Under the pieces are notes generated by a model. That model had not been told where the DNA came from, made no database searches, and was given only the letters and a program-made list of their open reading frames with translations. Both the position numbers and the translations under genes were made by a program. Shown in pieces: positions 1 through 7,435 of a DNA stretch of 11,660 nucleotides (positions are counted from its first letter, which is position 1; the number at the start of each line of letters is the position of its first letter). This stretch comes from Stephanodiscus triporus (Eukaryota; Bacillariophyta; Thalassiosirophyceae; Thalassiosirales; Thalassiosiraceae). The DNA lies in assembly GCA_036939755.1 (NCBI GenBank), contig JALLAZ010000847.1, positions 1 to 11,660 of the forward strand, in the 5' to 3' direction.

Positions 1-306
1 CTTGGACAGGAGCTGCTCGAGTCCGACGGGGCAGCAGGGGTCGTCGGCTGGCTCGGCAGACGTGGCGCCCTCCGGATTAATCTTCCGCGGTTGCCGGCGG
101 AAAAACAGGACGTCCGATATCCGTTCCCTCTTAAAACGCTTGTGGTCGAGGCCGCTGTACCAATTGGTGGAGGAGAAATCACAGGGCTCGACTAGGCAGA
201 CTTCGGACATAGACGAGAATTGGACGGCCTTCTTCAAACGCAGAGAGTGCCTCCGGGGCGGGCTATGTTGGTGGGCCCTGTTCTTGATAAGAGATTCGAT
301 AGTCAT
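1..306 (-). CDS. 5' part of an unrecognised diatom-type protein, truncated by the window edge
   Basis: A minus-strand frame opens at the ATG complementary to 304-306 and stays open for 102 codons to base 1, so the gene continues beyond the window. An in-frame TAG lies four codons upstream of the ATG (codons TAG CCC GAC ATC, then GAC before ATG), which fixes this as the first possible start. The protein begins MTIESLIKNR and then has a basic stretch. Next comes a segment that reads like conserved protein: VQFSSMSEVCLVEP, then STNWYSGLDHKRFKRERISD, then CCPVGLEQLL near the edge. I have the impression of similar 'FSxxSE...W(Y)SxxDxKRFK' proteins in diatom gene models, but I cannot name a domain or function. 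The opposing plus-strand frame (2-358) has only a TTG start and no recognisable pattern, so I prefer the minus strand. Truncated at its 3' end by the window only. Confidence 0.65.
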   Translation of the reverse strand, partial: MTIESLIKNRAHQHSPPRRHSLRLKKAVQFSSMSEVCLVEPCDFSSTNWYSGLDHKRFKRERISDVLFFRRQPRKINPEGATSAEPADDPCCPVGLEQLLSK

Positions 307-814
307 GTCGATGTCGGGCTATTTCATTTGTTTATTTGATGAGAGTGAGAACCATTAAACGACAAACGAAATGAACGAAAATCGGTCCAGAAGCATCGTG
401 GGATCGAGTTACAGCGATACGCGAGCAGGACAGCCGATGTCATACAACATATCAGATAGAACGCAAAAAGATATGGAACATGTCCAATTCAATTGTTAGT
501 GGCATTATGTTTCAGCGATTGCATTCCATGTGGTTAGAATTCCAAAGTATGGAAGCATATTCGCAATTCAATAATGACATGATATTTCGTTGGTTCACCG
601 ACTGCGCAAAGACGTCGAGAACAGCATGTCGTTGGATGTAATACAACGGAGTCAAGCTTGAATACAATTGTCCCTGTAGGTATGTTTGAACAATGACGTC
701 TGATACAAGATATCATGAGTACTTTTCCAATAGACTTTCTCAACTTATTTCCCTTGCTTACGAATGTTTTTTCGTCCTCAAAGCGATGCGACGCATTGCC
801 TCTTTACACTTCCC
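307..814. other. Intergenic spacer: helicase 3' side and upstream region of the left-edge gene
   Basis: About 508 AT-richer bases lie between two minus-strand genes. They should hold the 3' UTR of the helicase and the promoter and 5' UTR of the left-edge gene. Short open frames on both strands have neither conserved-looking composition nor plausible signals. The only motif of note is a CRE-like TGACGTC at 694-700, roughly 390 bp upstream of the left-edge ATG. TGACGT cores bind bZIP factors in diatom CO2/cAMP-responsive promoters, but one such heptamer is weak evidence. Confidence 0.5.
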
Positions 815-3800
815 CTATCCCTCAACTATTCTCAACTTGCCCTCCCTTGCTTCAACATTATACATCGTGATGCCCAACTCCTCGGCGAATCGCTTCGGGA
901 CGCCCCTCTCACGTACGTCGCAAGTAATCGATATCGAAACGCCCGGCCTTCCTCCCCTTCCGCACCGACCGGCGCGATGAGCGTAATGCGAGGCATCTGT
1001 GGGTAGATCGAGATTTATGCAATGCGTCAAATACGGAGCGTCGATACCCCGTGCCGCCATTTCCGTGGCGACTACGATGCCGACGTATCCCTCGCGTAGG
1101 GCCTTGTTCACCTCTGCCCTGTCCCCTTTTCCGCTCGTCGTCCCTCCATGCAGAGGGGCAGCGATGATGTCCATTTGTGCCAGCTAATTGCGCAGTTTGT
1201 TTTGGGAAGCGAGTTTCAGAAAAATTTGGCACTGCCAGTATCCTGGGCGCACACAATTATAATCGTTCGCACGAAAACGCACCTTCTCAATCACAATATC
1301 CACCCTGCGAGGACTGTCGACGAAAATCAACGCTTGCTGCGGAACCGGCTCAGTATTCATTATTTTGCGAACCGCCTCCAACGCCAGTCGTCGAGAGGGC
1401 ACGTGAAGGGCGCCGTGAATCGTAGTTCGGCTGACGCGGGCTGACGTCGCCACGCCCCCCCCCTTTGTAAGGGTTTGGACGCCAGCTGTTACCAGCAGAT
1501 CGCCTTCGTCGACGGATGCGTGTGCGTATCCCGGCCTGAGGTAACTTTCGATATTATTGGCGGCAGAACCAACGGTGCTCGCCGCGCTCCCCTCGGATGT
1601 CGGGGGAGAGGACGACGATCGTATGACGTCGGATGCGGTGGCCGAACAGAGCACGCGTTGGAGAGATCGACCGTGCTGCCGGTCCAAGGCTTGCATGATC
1701 GCTACGGTAGGTTCGACGTGCGCGTCATACTGCAGGAGGGCGTCGAATTCGTCCAATACGATGGTCCGGAGGCCGGATATTTTCATCTTGCCGCCCTTGT
1801 CGCCAGGCCTGCCAATGACCAGCTCCGCGATCCTACCAGGGGTCTGGTGAAACAATGGCGATAAAACGAGAGAGAATTCGTTAGGCGAATTGGAGCGAAA
1901 GGTTGCGAGGGTATCGAATCGTCCGAAAAAAGTACAAAAGAGATAGCCAGCACGTTCTCGAAACTCACGCCGACCACGACGTCGGGCTTTGCCTTGCGCA
2001 ACCTCTCCACGTTCCGCGTGTACGGCGTCCCGCCGATGGCCAACTCGACCGACAATCCCGTACCGACGAACAGCGCTCGCGCCACGGAAACTATCTGGCT
2101 AGCGAGTTCTCTCCCGGGCGCGACGATCAACGCCCTCGGGTACGCGCCACCGCCCCCGCCGCCCTCGATCAGCAGACCCTGCGCGACTGGCGCGAGGAAC
2201 GCCAGCGTCTTGCCGCTGCCGGTGTGGGTGGACACCAGGACGTCGTTCATGGAAACTATCGCCGGGCACGCCCTGTCCTGGACCGGGAGAGGATACGGGC
2301 AGGACAGGGCGTCGGGAGAGCGTAGGTTGCGAAGGAGGTTCGGGTCCGTGATGCCGATGTCCTCCCACCCGTTCGCGACCGCGCCGACGTCGTCTTCCTC
2401 GTCGACGTCCTCCTCGCCGTTCGCGGAGGATGACAACGACGACGACGACAACGAGGAGGAGAGGATCCCCCTCACGATCTTGTCGGCCTGTTCCAGGGTG
2501 AGGAACATTTCGCTCCCATCCTCATCGAGGAGGGGCGGCGGTATCGGATCCTTCCTCCGTTTGACGGGGGCGCTCTTCGTGACGTCGTAGTCGTCGTCGT
2601 CGTCGTCCTTCGTGACGGCGTCGCTCCTCCTCCTCCGTCGCCCGGCGCCGACTCCGCCTCGCCCGTCGTCCCTCGACGACGTCGCGCCCTCCTCTCCCCG
2701 ACGTTGCCCCTCCCGCACGCGTCGGCGCGCGTCGTCGTCGCGATCGTCGAGTTTGTCATTCGTCGATCGATTCGAGAATATCCCCCCCCCCATCCCCGAC
2801 AGTAGCGACGACGACGATCGTCCCGCCCCTTCCCTCCGCCCAGTCCCGCCCGCGGGTCGGGGCGACAGGATGCCCCCCCCCCTCCCGCCGACGCCGCCGA
2901 TTCCCTCGTACCCCTCGTCGTCCTCGTCGTAATAATCCCTCGGCACGACGTCGACCTCGGGATCGTCGTCGTCGTCGTCGTCGTCGTCGCTCGGGAACGA
3001 CGACGACGTTCGCGCCGACGTCCGTCCCGTGTCCCCTCCTCCCCCGCGATGGGACGAGGACGAGGAGGACGACGACGACGACGACGTCCGTCTCAGCCTC
3101 TCCTGATTCGTTCGTACCCTGTCCACGGCGGCGTCCTGCCGTCGTCGCTCCTCCCTCTCCATACGCCTGCGCCGTTCCCGGGGGGACGCGGCGTCGTCGT
3201 CGTCGTCGCCGACGGCGTCGGCGGGGGAAGCGGGGTCGATTCCGTATCCCTCCTCCTCCTCCCTCGCCCACGGGTCCACGACGGCGGCGGCGAATCGACC
3301 GCGTACGTTCCTCGACGACGAACGATCGTCCGTCGTCGTCGTCGTCGTCGTCGTCGCGCGGCGGATACCGACGCCACTCGTCGACGGCACAGTCGTCGTC
3401 GTCGTCGTCGCGGTCTTCTTCGTTCCCGTCGTAATCCGCGAACTACTTTTCGATTTCGCCTCTCCCCCTCCTCCTCCTCCTGCTGCCGCAGGAGGAGTAG
3501 GGGACGACGACGACGACGACGCGGTGCCCCACCGTCGAACGAGTATCGTCTCCAATTCCTCGATCGACTTGTCGGTTCGCAGCGGCGGTCCCATGATATT
3601 ATTCGTCGTAGTCGTCGATGTCGTAGTCGTAGTCGTGGTCGTCTTCGTCTTACCGCGCCGAACGTCGGCCGTCGACGTCGACGACGTCTTTCCCGCGACC
3701 CGGGGAACCCTCGCCGTGGAGGAGCCGTCGTCCCTCCCCCCCCCCTCCTCCCCCCTGCGTCGACGACGTCGACGTCGTCGTCGTCCGTTTTCTCCCCCCG

Positions 3801-4256
3801 TCGTGGCGGCCGTCGTCGTCGTTTCGTCGCCATCGCCGCAGTCGCGGTCGTAGTCGCGGTCGTAGTCGCGGCGGACGGGACCGCGACGCCCGAGGCGCCG
3901 TGCGCCTGCTGCAGGAATCGGCGCCTGCCGTTCTTGCCGCCGACGCCGCCGTCGGCATTCCCCGACGACGACGACGCGCGCAGCGACGATGCGGCGGCGC
4001 GCGAGGACGAAAACGAAAACGACGCGGCGGGCGACGGCGCGGGCGCGGTCCTCCTCGCGGATGTCGACGCGGAGAACGCGACGACGACGACGGCCGACGA
4101 CGACGACGACGACGACATCGACGACAGGGCGAGTAGGACGATGCCCATGCGTGCCGCGATCGCGCCGGGCGGCAGGACGCGCGGCGAGGCGATCCTTCTC
4201 CTCGTCGTCGTCGACGACGAGGCCGACGGAGGAGGAGGAAGAGGACGGACTGTCAT
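815..4256 (-). CDS. DEAD-box ATP-dependent RNA helicase, probably plastid-targeted, four exons
   Basis: Proposed exons (transcript order) are 4256-3654, 3567-1969, 1843-1283 and 1183-815, giving 1043 aa; the stop TAG is at 815-817. The product should be an ATP-dependent RNA remodelling enzyme. Both RecA-like lobes are complete: Q motif with PVQ (Q about 631), motif I THTGSGKT (648-655), Ia APGRELASQ (684-692), GG (713-714), Ib TPGR (735-738), motif II DEFD (765-768) in place of DEAD, SAT (801-803), ARGID (965-969) and motif [10 protein letters not shown] (990-997). [21 protein letters not shown] and the C-terminal tail resemble plant plastid RH50-type helicases, from memory only. The N-terminus has a hydrophobic run and VVVVAF near residues 55-61, which suits a signal peptide plus plastid transit peptide. 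The motif [15 protein letters not shown] follows directly after the first splice. About 370 residues of Asp, Ser, Thr, Arg and Gly repeats then precede the helicase core, which is far longer than in typical DEAD-box proteins. The start at 4256 is the first ATG after the AT-rich spacer; Met 37 (4148) is an alternative. Without the 5' intron the protein would start at 3594 with no targeting sequence. Confidence 0.85.
1184..1282 (-). other. Helicase intron 3 (99 nt, phase 0)
   Basis: On the minus strand the donor GTGCGT follows codon AAG of DIVIEK, and the acceptor CAATTAG precedes CTGGCACAAATGG (LAQM). Splicing gives [16 protein letters not shown], the expected lead-in to the second RecA lobe. 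Reading through instead meets a stop soon after a meaningless stretch ending SQNKLRN. Confidence 0.9.
1844..1968 (-). other. Helicase intron 2 (125 nt, phase 0)
   Basis: The donor GTGAGT directly follows KPDVVVG and the acceptor TTTCACCAG directly precedes TPGRIAEL. The join restores [12 protein letters not shown], the canonical motif Ib context. A pyrimidine-rich 3' end and a CCTAAC branch-point-like site (complement of about 1880-1886), roughly 40 nt before the acceptor, support it. Confidence 0.93.
3568..3653 (-). other. Proposed helicase intron 1 (86 nt, phase 0)
   Basis: A strong donor GTAAGA begins at 3653, and an AAG acceptor ends at 3568. This phase-0 splice joins a frame carrying a signal-like N-terminus (4256-3654) to the helicase frame at [15 protein letters not shown]. 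Downstream of the donor the upstream frame turns into arginine-rich nonsense, which fits intron and wrong-frame reading. The 3' end lacks a pyrimidine tract, so the exact acceptor is uncertain. Confidence 0.6.
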
Positions 4257-4667
4257 TGTAATATTTTGGTGAAACGATTTTTTTGATTGTATTTACTTGT
4301 TGTAGTTATTGTCATTCAGGGTCGACGGAGTACGACGGAGGAGGTGCCAATATTATTGAATCAAACTCCGTCGGCGTTTGATTTCATTCCCCTCGTCGTT
4401 ATCGTCCCCCCCGTGAGTATGAGGAAGAAGAGCATGATTTATGAGAGATGAGTGGCCCGCCGATTTTTTTTACGATGTGATGGCCGATGGCGGGAAGCAA
4501 AAATTGTGGAGGTAAACAGATAAGACGCTCTGACTGACGCTCTGACACCTGGCTGGGACACACATCCTCCTCGAAAAAAATAAGATAGAGTAGGTAGATA
4601 GGTGTATCGTACGATATCTACACTTAGAATCTCTCCTACATACCATACCCGAGAAGCACCCTCGTCG
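4257..4667. promoter_or_regulatory. Shared divergent promoter region between helicase and Psb31 genes
   Basis: The 411 bp between the two proposed start codons should contain both 5' UTRs and promoters, since the genes are head to head. It is abruptly AT-richer than either flank. Near the Psb31 start there is a short palindrome (TCGTACGA at about 4606-4613). On the Psb31 side, repeated CTGAC/CTCTGAC words occur at about 4528-4548. No confident TATA box is visible. Light-responsive control would be expected for a PSII gene, but the sequence does not show it directly. Confidence 0.5.
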
Positions 4668-5704
4668 ATGATGCGCCCCTCCTCCTCCTCCCATCGCGCG
4701 GCGGCCCTCCTCGCGATCGCCGTCGTCGCCGCGGCCCTCGCGATCGTCTCTTCTTCTTCTTCTTCGTCGTCATCGTACCGATCGGCGATGGCGCTGTCGT
4801 CGTTCTCGACGATCGTCGTCCCCGTCCGAGGAAGAACGACGACGACGGGCGGTCGTCGGTCGTCGTCCGTCGGGGGGAAGGGCGTGCCGCTCCCCCCCCC
4901 GTCGCGCCACGCGTCGCGGGCCGCCCCCCCACGCGCCCGCCGCGACGACGATCCTCCATCGTCTCCGTCGTCGTCGTCGTCTCCGTCTTCTTCGTCGTCA
5001 TGGACGCGACGGACGTTCCTAATCTCCTCCTCCGCGTCGTCGTCGGTCATATTCGCCTCGTCCTCGTCCGTCCTCCCCCCCCGGCCGTCGTTCGCCGCTA
5101 CGTCGTCGTCGTCGTCGTCGTCGTCGAAGGAGGCTCTGATCGCCGACCTCGAAGAATCCCTATCCCGCATAACGACGATACCCCCCCTCCTCGAAACGGC
5201 CAAGTGGGACGCGGTGCGTACAGTCCTCAAGACGCCGCCGGTGAATCAGCTGTGGAACCTCGGCGACGCGCAGAACACGCTGTCGAGGTTGGCGAGGGAG
5301 ACGGGGGAGTACGACATCATGGAGATGAAGGACGAGCTCGCGATATCGTTGCAGATGACGGATCAGTACTCGTACGATAACAACTTCATATATTACCAGC
5401 CGGGTGAGATTGCGCAAGCGAGAGAATGATGATGTCCGTAATTCCAATTTTTCCACTCTATTCATCGTAGTTTTTTTCCCTCGACTCACGTCCCCCCCCC
5501 CCCCCCCGCGCCCCGATCAATTCGTCCCCTTTTGCGCCGCCTCGTTACTCGATAATTATTATCGATGGCGTGACCATATTATGCGGCGAAAAAAAAAAAA
5601 AACAAGGCAACGGCAAGGTCAAGGTGAAGGAGCCGCTGGAGATGGCGAACAAGGCGATCGCGCAGTTGAAAGAGGTTCTCGACTTCGTCAGGTCGACCCA
5701 ATGA
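4668..5704 (+). CDS. psb31: Psb31-like extrinsic protein of photosystem II, thylakoid lumen, two exons
   Basis: Exons 4668-5403 and 5607-5704 give 277 aa, ending TGA at 5702-5704. The presequence is tripartite: an ER signal peptide (hydrophobic residues about 11-29), a Ser/Arg-rich plastid transit peptide, and a Tat-type lumen signal with TRR (RR at 114-115), a hydrophobic stretch and a predicted cut after PSFA near residue 143. The mature part of about 134 aa is Lys/Glu-rich and helical: KWDAVRTVLKTPPVNQLWNL, DELAISLQMTDQYSYDNNF, YYQPGNGKVKVKEPLEMANK, then a final helix ending VLDFVRSTQ. This pattern and size fit diatom Psb31, a four-helix-bundle protein with a PsbQ-like fold that stabilises the oxygen-evolving complex on the lumenal side. 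PsbQ' or another PsbQ-like lumenal protein is the alternative. The start at 4668 is followed immediately by a second ATG (4671). An upstream in-frame ATG-less extension to 4602 is discarded as 5' UTR. The presequence is inflated by TCG repeats. Head to head with the helicase gene. Confidence 0.8.
5404..5606 (+). other. Psb31 intron (203 nt, phase 1)
   Basis: The donor GTGAGA at 5404 splits a Gly codon in YYQPG, and the acceptor CAAG ends at 5606. The spliced reading is QPGNGKVKVKEPLEMANK. Between about 5470 and 5604 there is no AG dinucleotide, so the chosen acceptor is the first AG after a clear exclusion zone. The intron contains a run of 16 C (5492-5507) and a run of 14 A (5589-5602) just before the acceptor, in place of the usual pyrimidine tract. 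Confidence 0.87.
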
Positions 5705-6173
5705 AGAAGAGGACAAAGGTTTTCCAAGGATTGCCTCTGTTTTTTGTGGTGGATAATATGCGAAAGACGGCCCAGAATGAAAGTTACACGTGAAAGTGAA
5801 GGGAACGGTCGGGTACACACGTGTATCAATCTATCAAACCGTGGTTATGAAAGAAAAAAAAAAGCGCCAGCGGATAGACTGCCAATAGAAGTATCAGTAA
5901 TGGGGTATGTTACGGTATAATCGCTTTCTACTTGCCCAAGCGCAATTGACGAAAGCATCGGTGACATTACATTCATCTCTAAGTAAATTTTATTATTCAT
6001 CCGCAAGGAATAAACCTCACTACTATCATGGGGTAAAGTTGACGTACACACGCGCCCATTCAATTTATCACGGCCAAAAATTATCTTTTATCGAATTACG
6101 TTCGCAATATTCGAAGGTTAGCCAAAAAGCCGACACCGGTCGGAACGAGAATAGTACACGTATGAAAAAACAA
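5705..6173. other. Convergent intergenic spacer, no gene seen
   Basis: This 469-bp AT-richer stretch separates the 3' ends of the Psb31 gene and the 6174-6923 gene. It should carry both 3' UTRs. It holds an A run near 5852-5862 and short frames without recognisable content. No RNA gene or repeat was found. Confidence 0.5.
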
Positions 6174-6923
6174 TCACCGGCAGCAGAGGGATTCGATCGG
6201 CTCGATCCACTGGTCGGGACTCGGCAGGCGGTTACGCCAAATCGAGCGCAATTCGCGGAGCTCGTCGTCCTCCTCGCACGGCACGTCCTCCACTACGAAT
6301 TCCTCGCGAGGGGGCGACGATGCGCATTTTCGCGGCATCGTCTCGACCGTACGAACGTGGAAGGAGGGGATATCGTCGAGGGGGCGATCCTCGCGACGTC
6401 GTGCCTCTTGGGCATCGTCGGAGCGGTCGTCGGTCGATTCGCTCGTCGAAGCATCATCGCACTTCCCGTCGGGGTTTTGGTCGTTGTTGTCTTCGGTTGC
6501 CTCCCTCGCGATCCCGTCGGATATCACACCCTCGGGGCGAGCGTGCCCAACGACTCCGTGCAGCTTGCCGTCCGGTCCGCGCACGATGGCATTCGCTGGA
6601 AGTGTGGCGACGGCGCCGCGCCGCCGTCTCGTCGTAGTACCCCCCGTCTCTCCTCCCCGCCCTCCTTTCTCCGACGGGTGCATCGTTCCGCCCGGCGCGC
6701 TCTGACACCCCTCCCTCGTCATCGACACCTCGTCCGGGCGTCTTCGACCGCGCTCGTATTCCGCTGCCTCCTCCCTCGCGCGATCCTCCGTCTTCGTCGT
6801 CATCGTCGCACGTTCGCGCCTAGCGAGCTCCGCCTGCCGTCGCCGAAGCCCGTACGACGAAGAATTCCAGGGATCGCCATGGAAGAAGGAAGGGCTCATC
6901 GTTTGGTACCTGTATGAGAACAT
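6174..6923 (-). CDS. Unrecognised 249-aa charged protein
   Basis: A single uninterrupted minus-strand frame runs from ATG (complement of 6921-6923) to TGA (complement of 6174-6176). The N-terminus MFSYRYQ is followed by an aromatic segment (SFFHGDPWNSSSYGL) and an Arg/Glu-rich probable helix (LRRRQAELARRERA). The middle is low-complexity and charged. The C-terminus is different and looks folded or conserved: VVEDVPCEEDDELRELRSIW (residues 210-229), then RNRLPSPDQWIEPIESL. No signal peptide or membrane segment is visible. The frame begins where base composition changes from AT-rich spacer to GC-rich coding sequence. The MFS-Y start and the following basic helix recall the two paralogues at 7436 and 10106, but similarity beyond that is not clear. 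The opposite strand is also open (5907-6917) but reads as low-complexity without a coherent N-terminus. Function unknown. Confidence 0.65.
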   Translation of the reverse strand: MFSYRYQTMSPSFFHGDPWNSSSYGLRRRQAELARRERATMTTKTEDRAREEAAEYERGRRRPDEVSMTREGCQSAPGGTMHPSEKGGRGGETGGTTTRRRRGAVATLPANAIVRGPDGKLHGVVGHARPEGVISDGIAREATEDNNDQNPDGKCDDASTSESTDDRSDDAQEARRREDRPLDDIPSFHVRTVETMPRKCASSPPREEFVVEDVPCEEDDELRELRSIWRNRLPSPDQWIEPIESLCCR

Positions 6924-7225
6924 GATTGATAGGGTTCGTTGAGTGTTTGTTTCTGTTTTGATATTATGTGACGTTATGATTCATATAAAAATGTGAGCAC
7001 GAATGAGTTTCTTCCATGGAATTCTTTTTCCTTTGGCCTGGCGGATAGATGTCTATCGAAATGAAATTGTGACCGACCTGTGACACAGATCGTCTCCACG
7101 TTGCACCGGGACCTTTTGTAGGGGAACTTGGGTAGAACAACCAAAACAAATCACGTGGGAATTCGTATATCGAGAATCGAACGTCAGTGTGAATTAGTAT
7201 TCACTGGAACCTGACACACACGGAA
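6924..7225. promoter_or_regulatory. Divergent upstream region of two unrecognised genes
   Basis: This AT-rich stretch lies between the minus-strand gene starting at 6923 and the plus-strand gene(s) starting at 7226 or 7436. A CRE-like TGACGT is at 6969-6974, and a TATA-like CATATAAAA follows within about 10 bases, oriented to the plus strand. Both are short motifs that could occur by chance. A small inverted echo of the neighbouring coding sequence is present at about 7009-7025. Confidence 0.35.
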
Positions 7226-7420
7226 ATGAACACCTGTCACTCTGCACCGAGCGAGGAGGAAGGGCTCGACCTCTATCGTACCATTAGAGGTAGAAATCTC
7301 GCGGCTTCTTCCATGATGAGGAAAATTCAAAAATTACAACAGACGTATCTCGGCCCACAACACGTCATGCTTGCCTCCTTCGATTGGGTCTTCTTTACTA
7401 GGAGTATAGATATAGAGTAA
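7226..7420 (+). CDS. Possible small protein or upstream ORF (64 aa)
   Basis: An ATG at 7226 opens a 64-codon frame ending TAA at 7418-7420. The stop is only 15 bases before the ATG of the 7436 gene and in the same frame. The peptide has a charged start (SEEEGLDLYRTIRGRN) and a possible short helix (SSMMRKIQKLQQ). It could be a real small protein, an upstream ORF in the 5' UTR that reduces translation of the next frame, or an N-terminal extension joined by stop readthrough or splicing. The paralogue at 10106 has no similar sequence upstream, which favours uORF or chance. No family recognised. Confidence 0.3.
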   Translation: MNTCHSAPSEEEGLDLYRTIRGRNLAASSMMRKIQKLQQTYLGPQHVMLASFDWVFFTRSIDIE

Positions 7421-7435
7421 TCCTTTTTGCAATCA

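Larger units (their letters stand above)
2591..5126. repeat. Dispersed GAC/GTC trinucleotide microsatellites
   Basis: Many short GAC/GTC tracts run through the helicase 5' half and the Psb31 presequence. Examples are about 2591-2607, 2963-2989 (nine TCG units), 3068-3087, 3331-3357, 3391-3411, 3503-3520, 4096-4116 and 5101-5126. Read in different frames and strands the same repeat gives poly-Asp, poly-Thr, poly-Arg, poly-Ser or poly-Val, and all but poly-Val occur in the proposed proteins. Because GAC/GTC units contain no stop in any frame, they also create long spurious open frames on the opposite strand. The tracts stop short of the conserved helicase core and the mature Psb31 domain. Confidence 0.9.

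Noticed and set aside
2..358. Plus-strand frame at the left edge
   Set aside because: Begins at TTG with no conserved-looking segments; the minus strand gives a coherent protein with an upstream in-frame stop.
694..700. TGACGTC as a functional CO2/cAMP-responsive element
   Set aside because: One short motif about 390 bp from the gene start is expected by chance; noted in the spacer entry but not called as a site.
3049..4272. 407-codon plus-strand frame opposite the helicase 5' half
   Set aside because: Composition is poly-Arg and poly-Val from stop-free GAC/GTC repeats; the helicase frame on the minus strand explains the region.
5492..5602. C16 and A14 runs as a poly(A) retrotransposition scar
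   Set aside because: They lie inside an intron with no target-site duplication or inserted cDNA; simple homopolymer expansion is enough.
5907..6917. 336-codon plus-strand frame opposite the 6174-6923 gene
   Set aside because: Half lies in AT-rich spacer and the rest is low-complexity Arg/Val sequence with hydrophobic runs typical of antisense reading.
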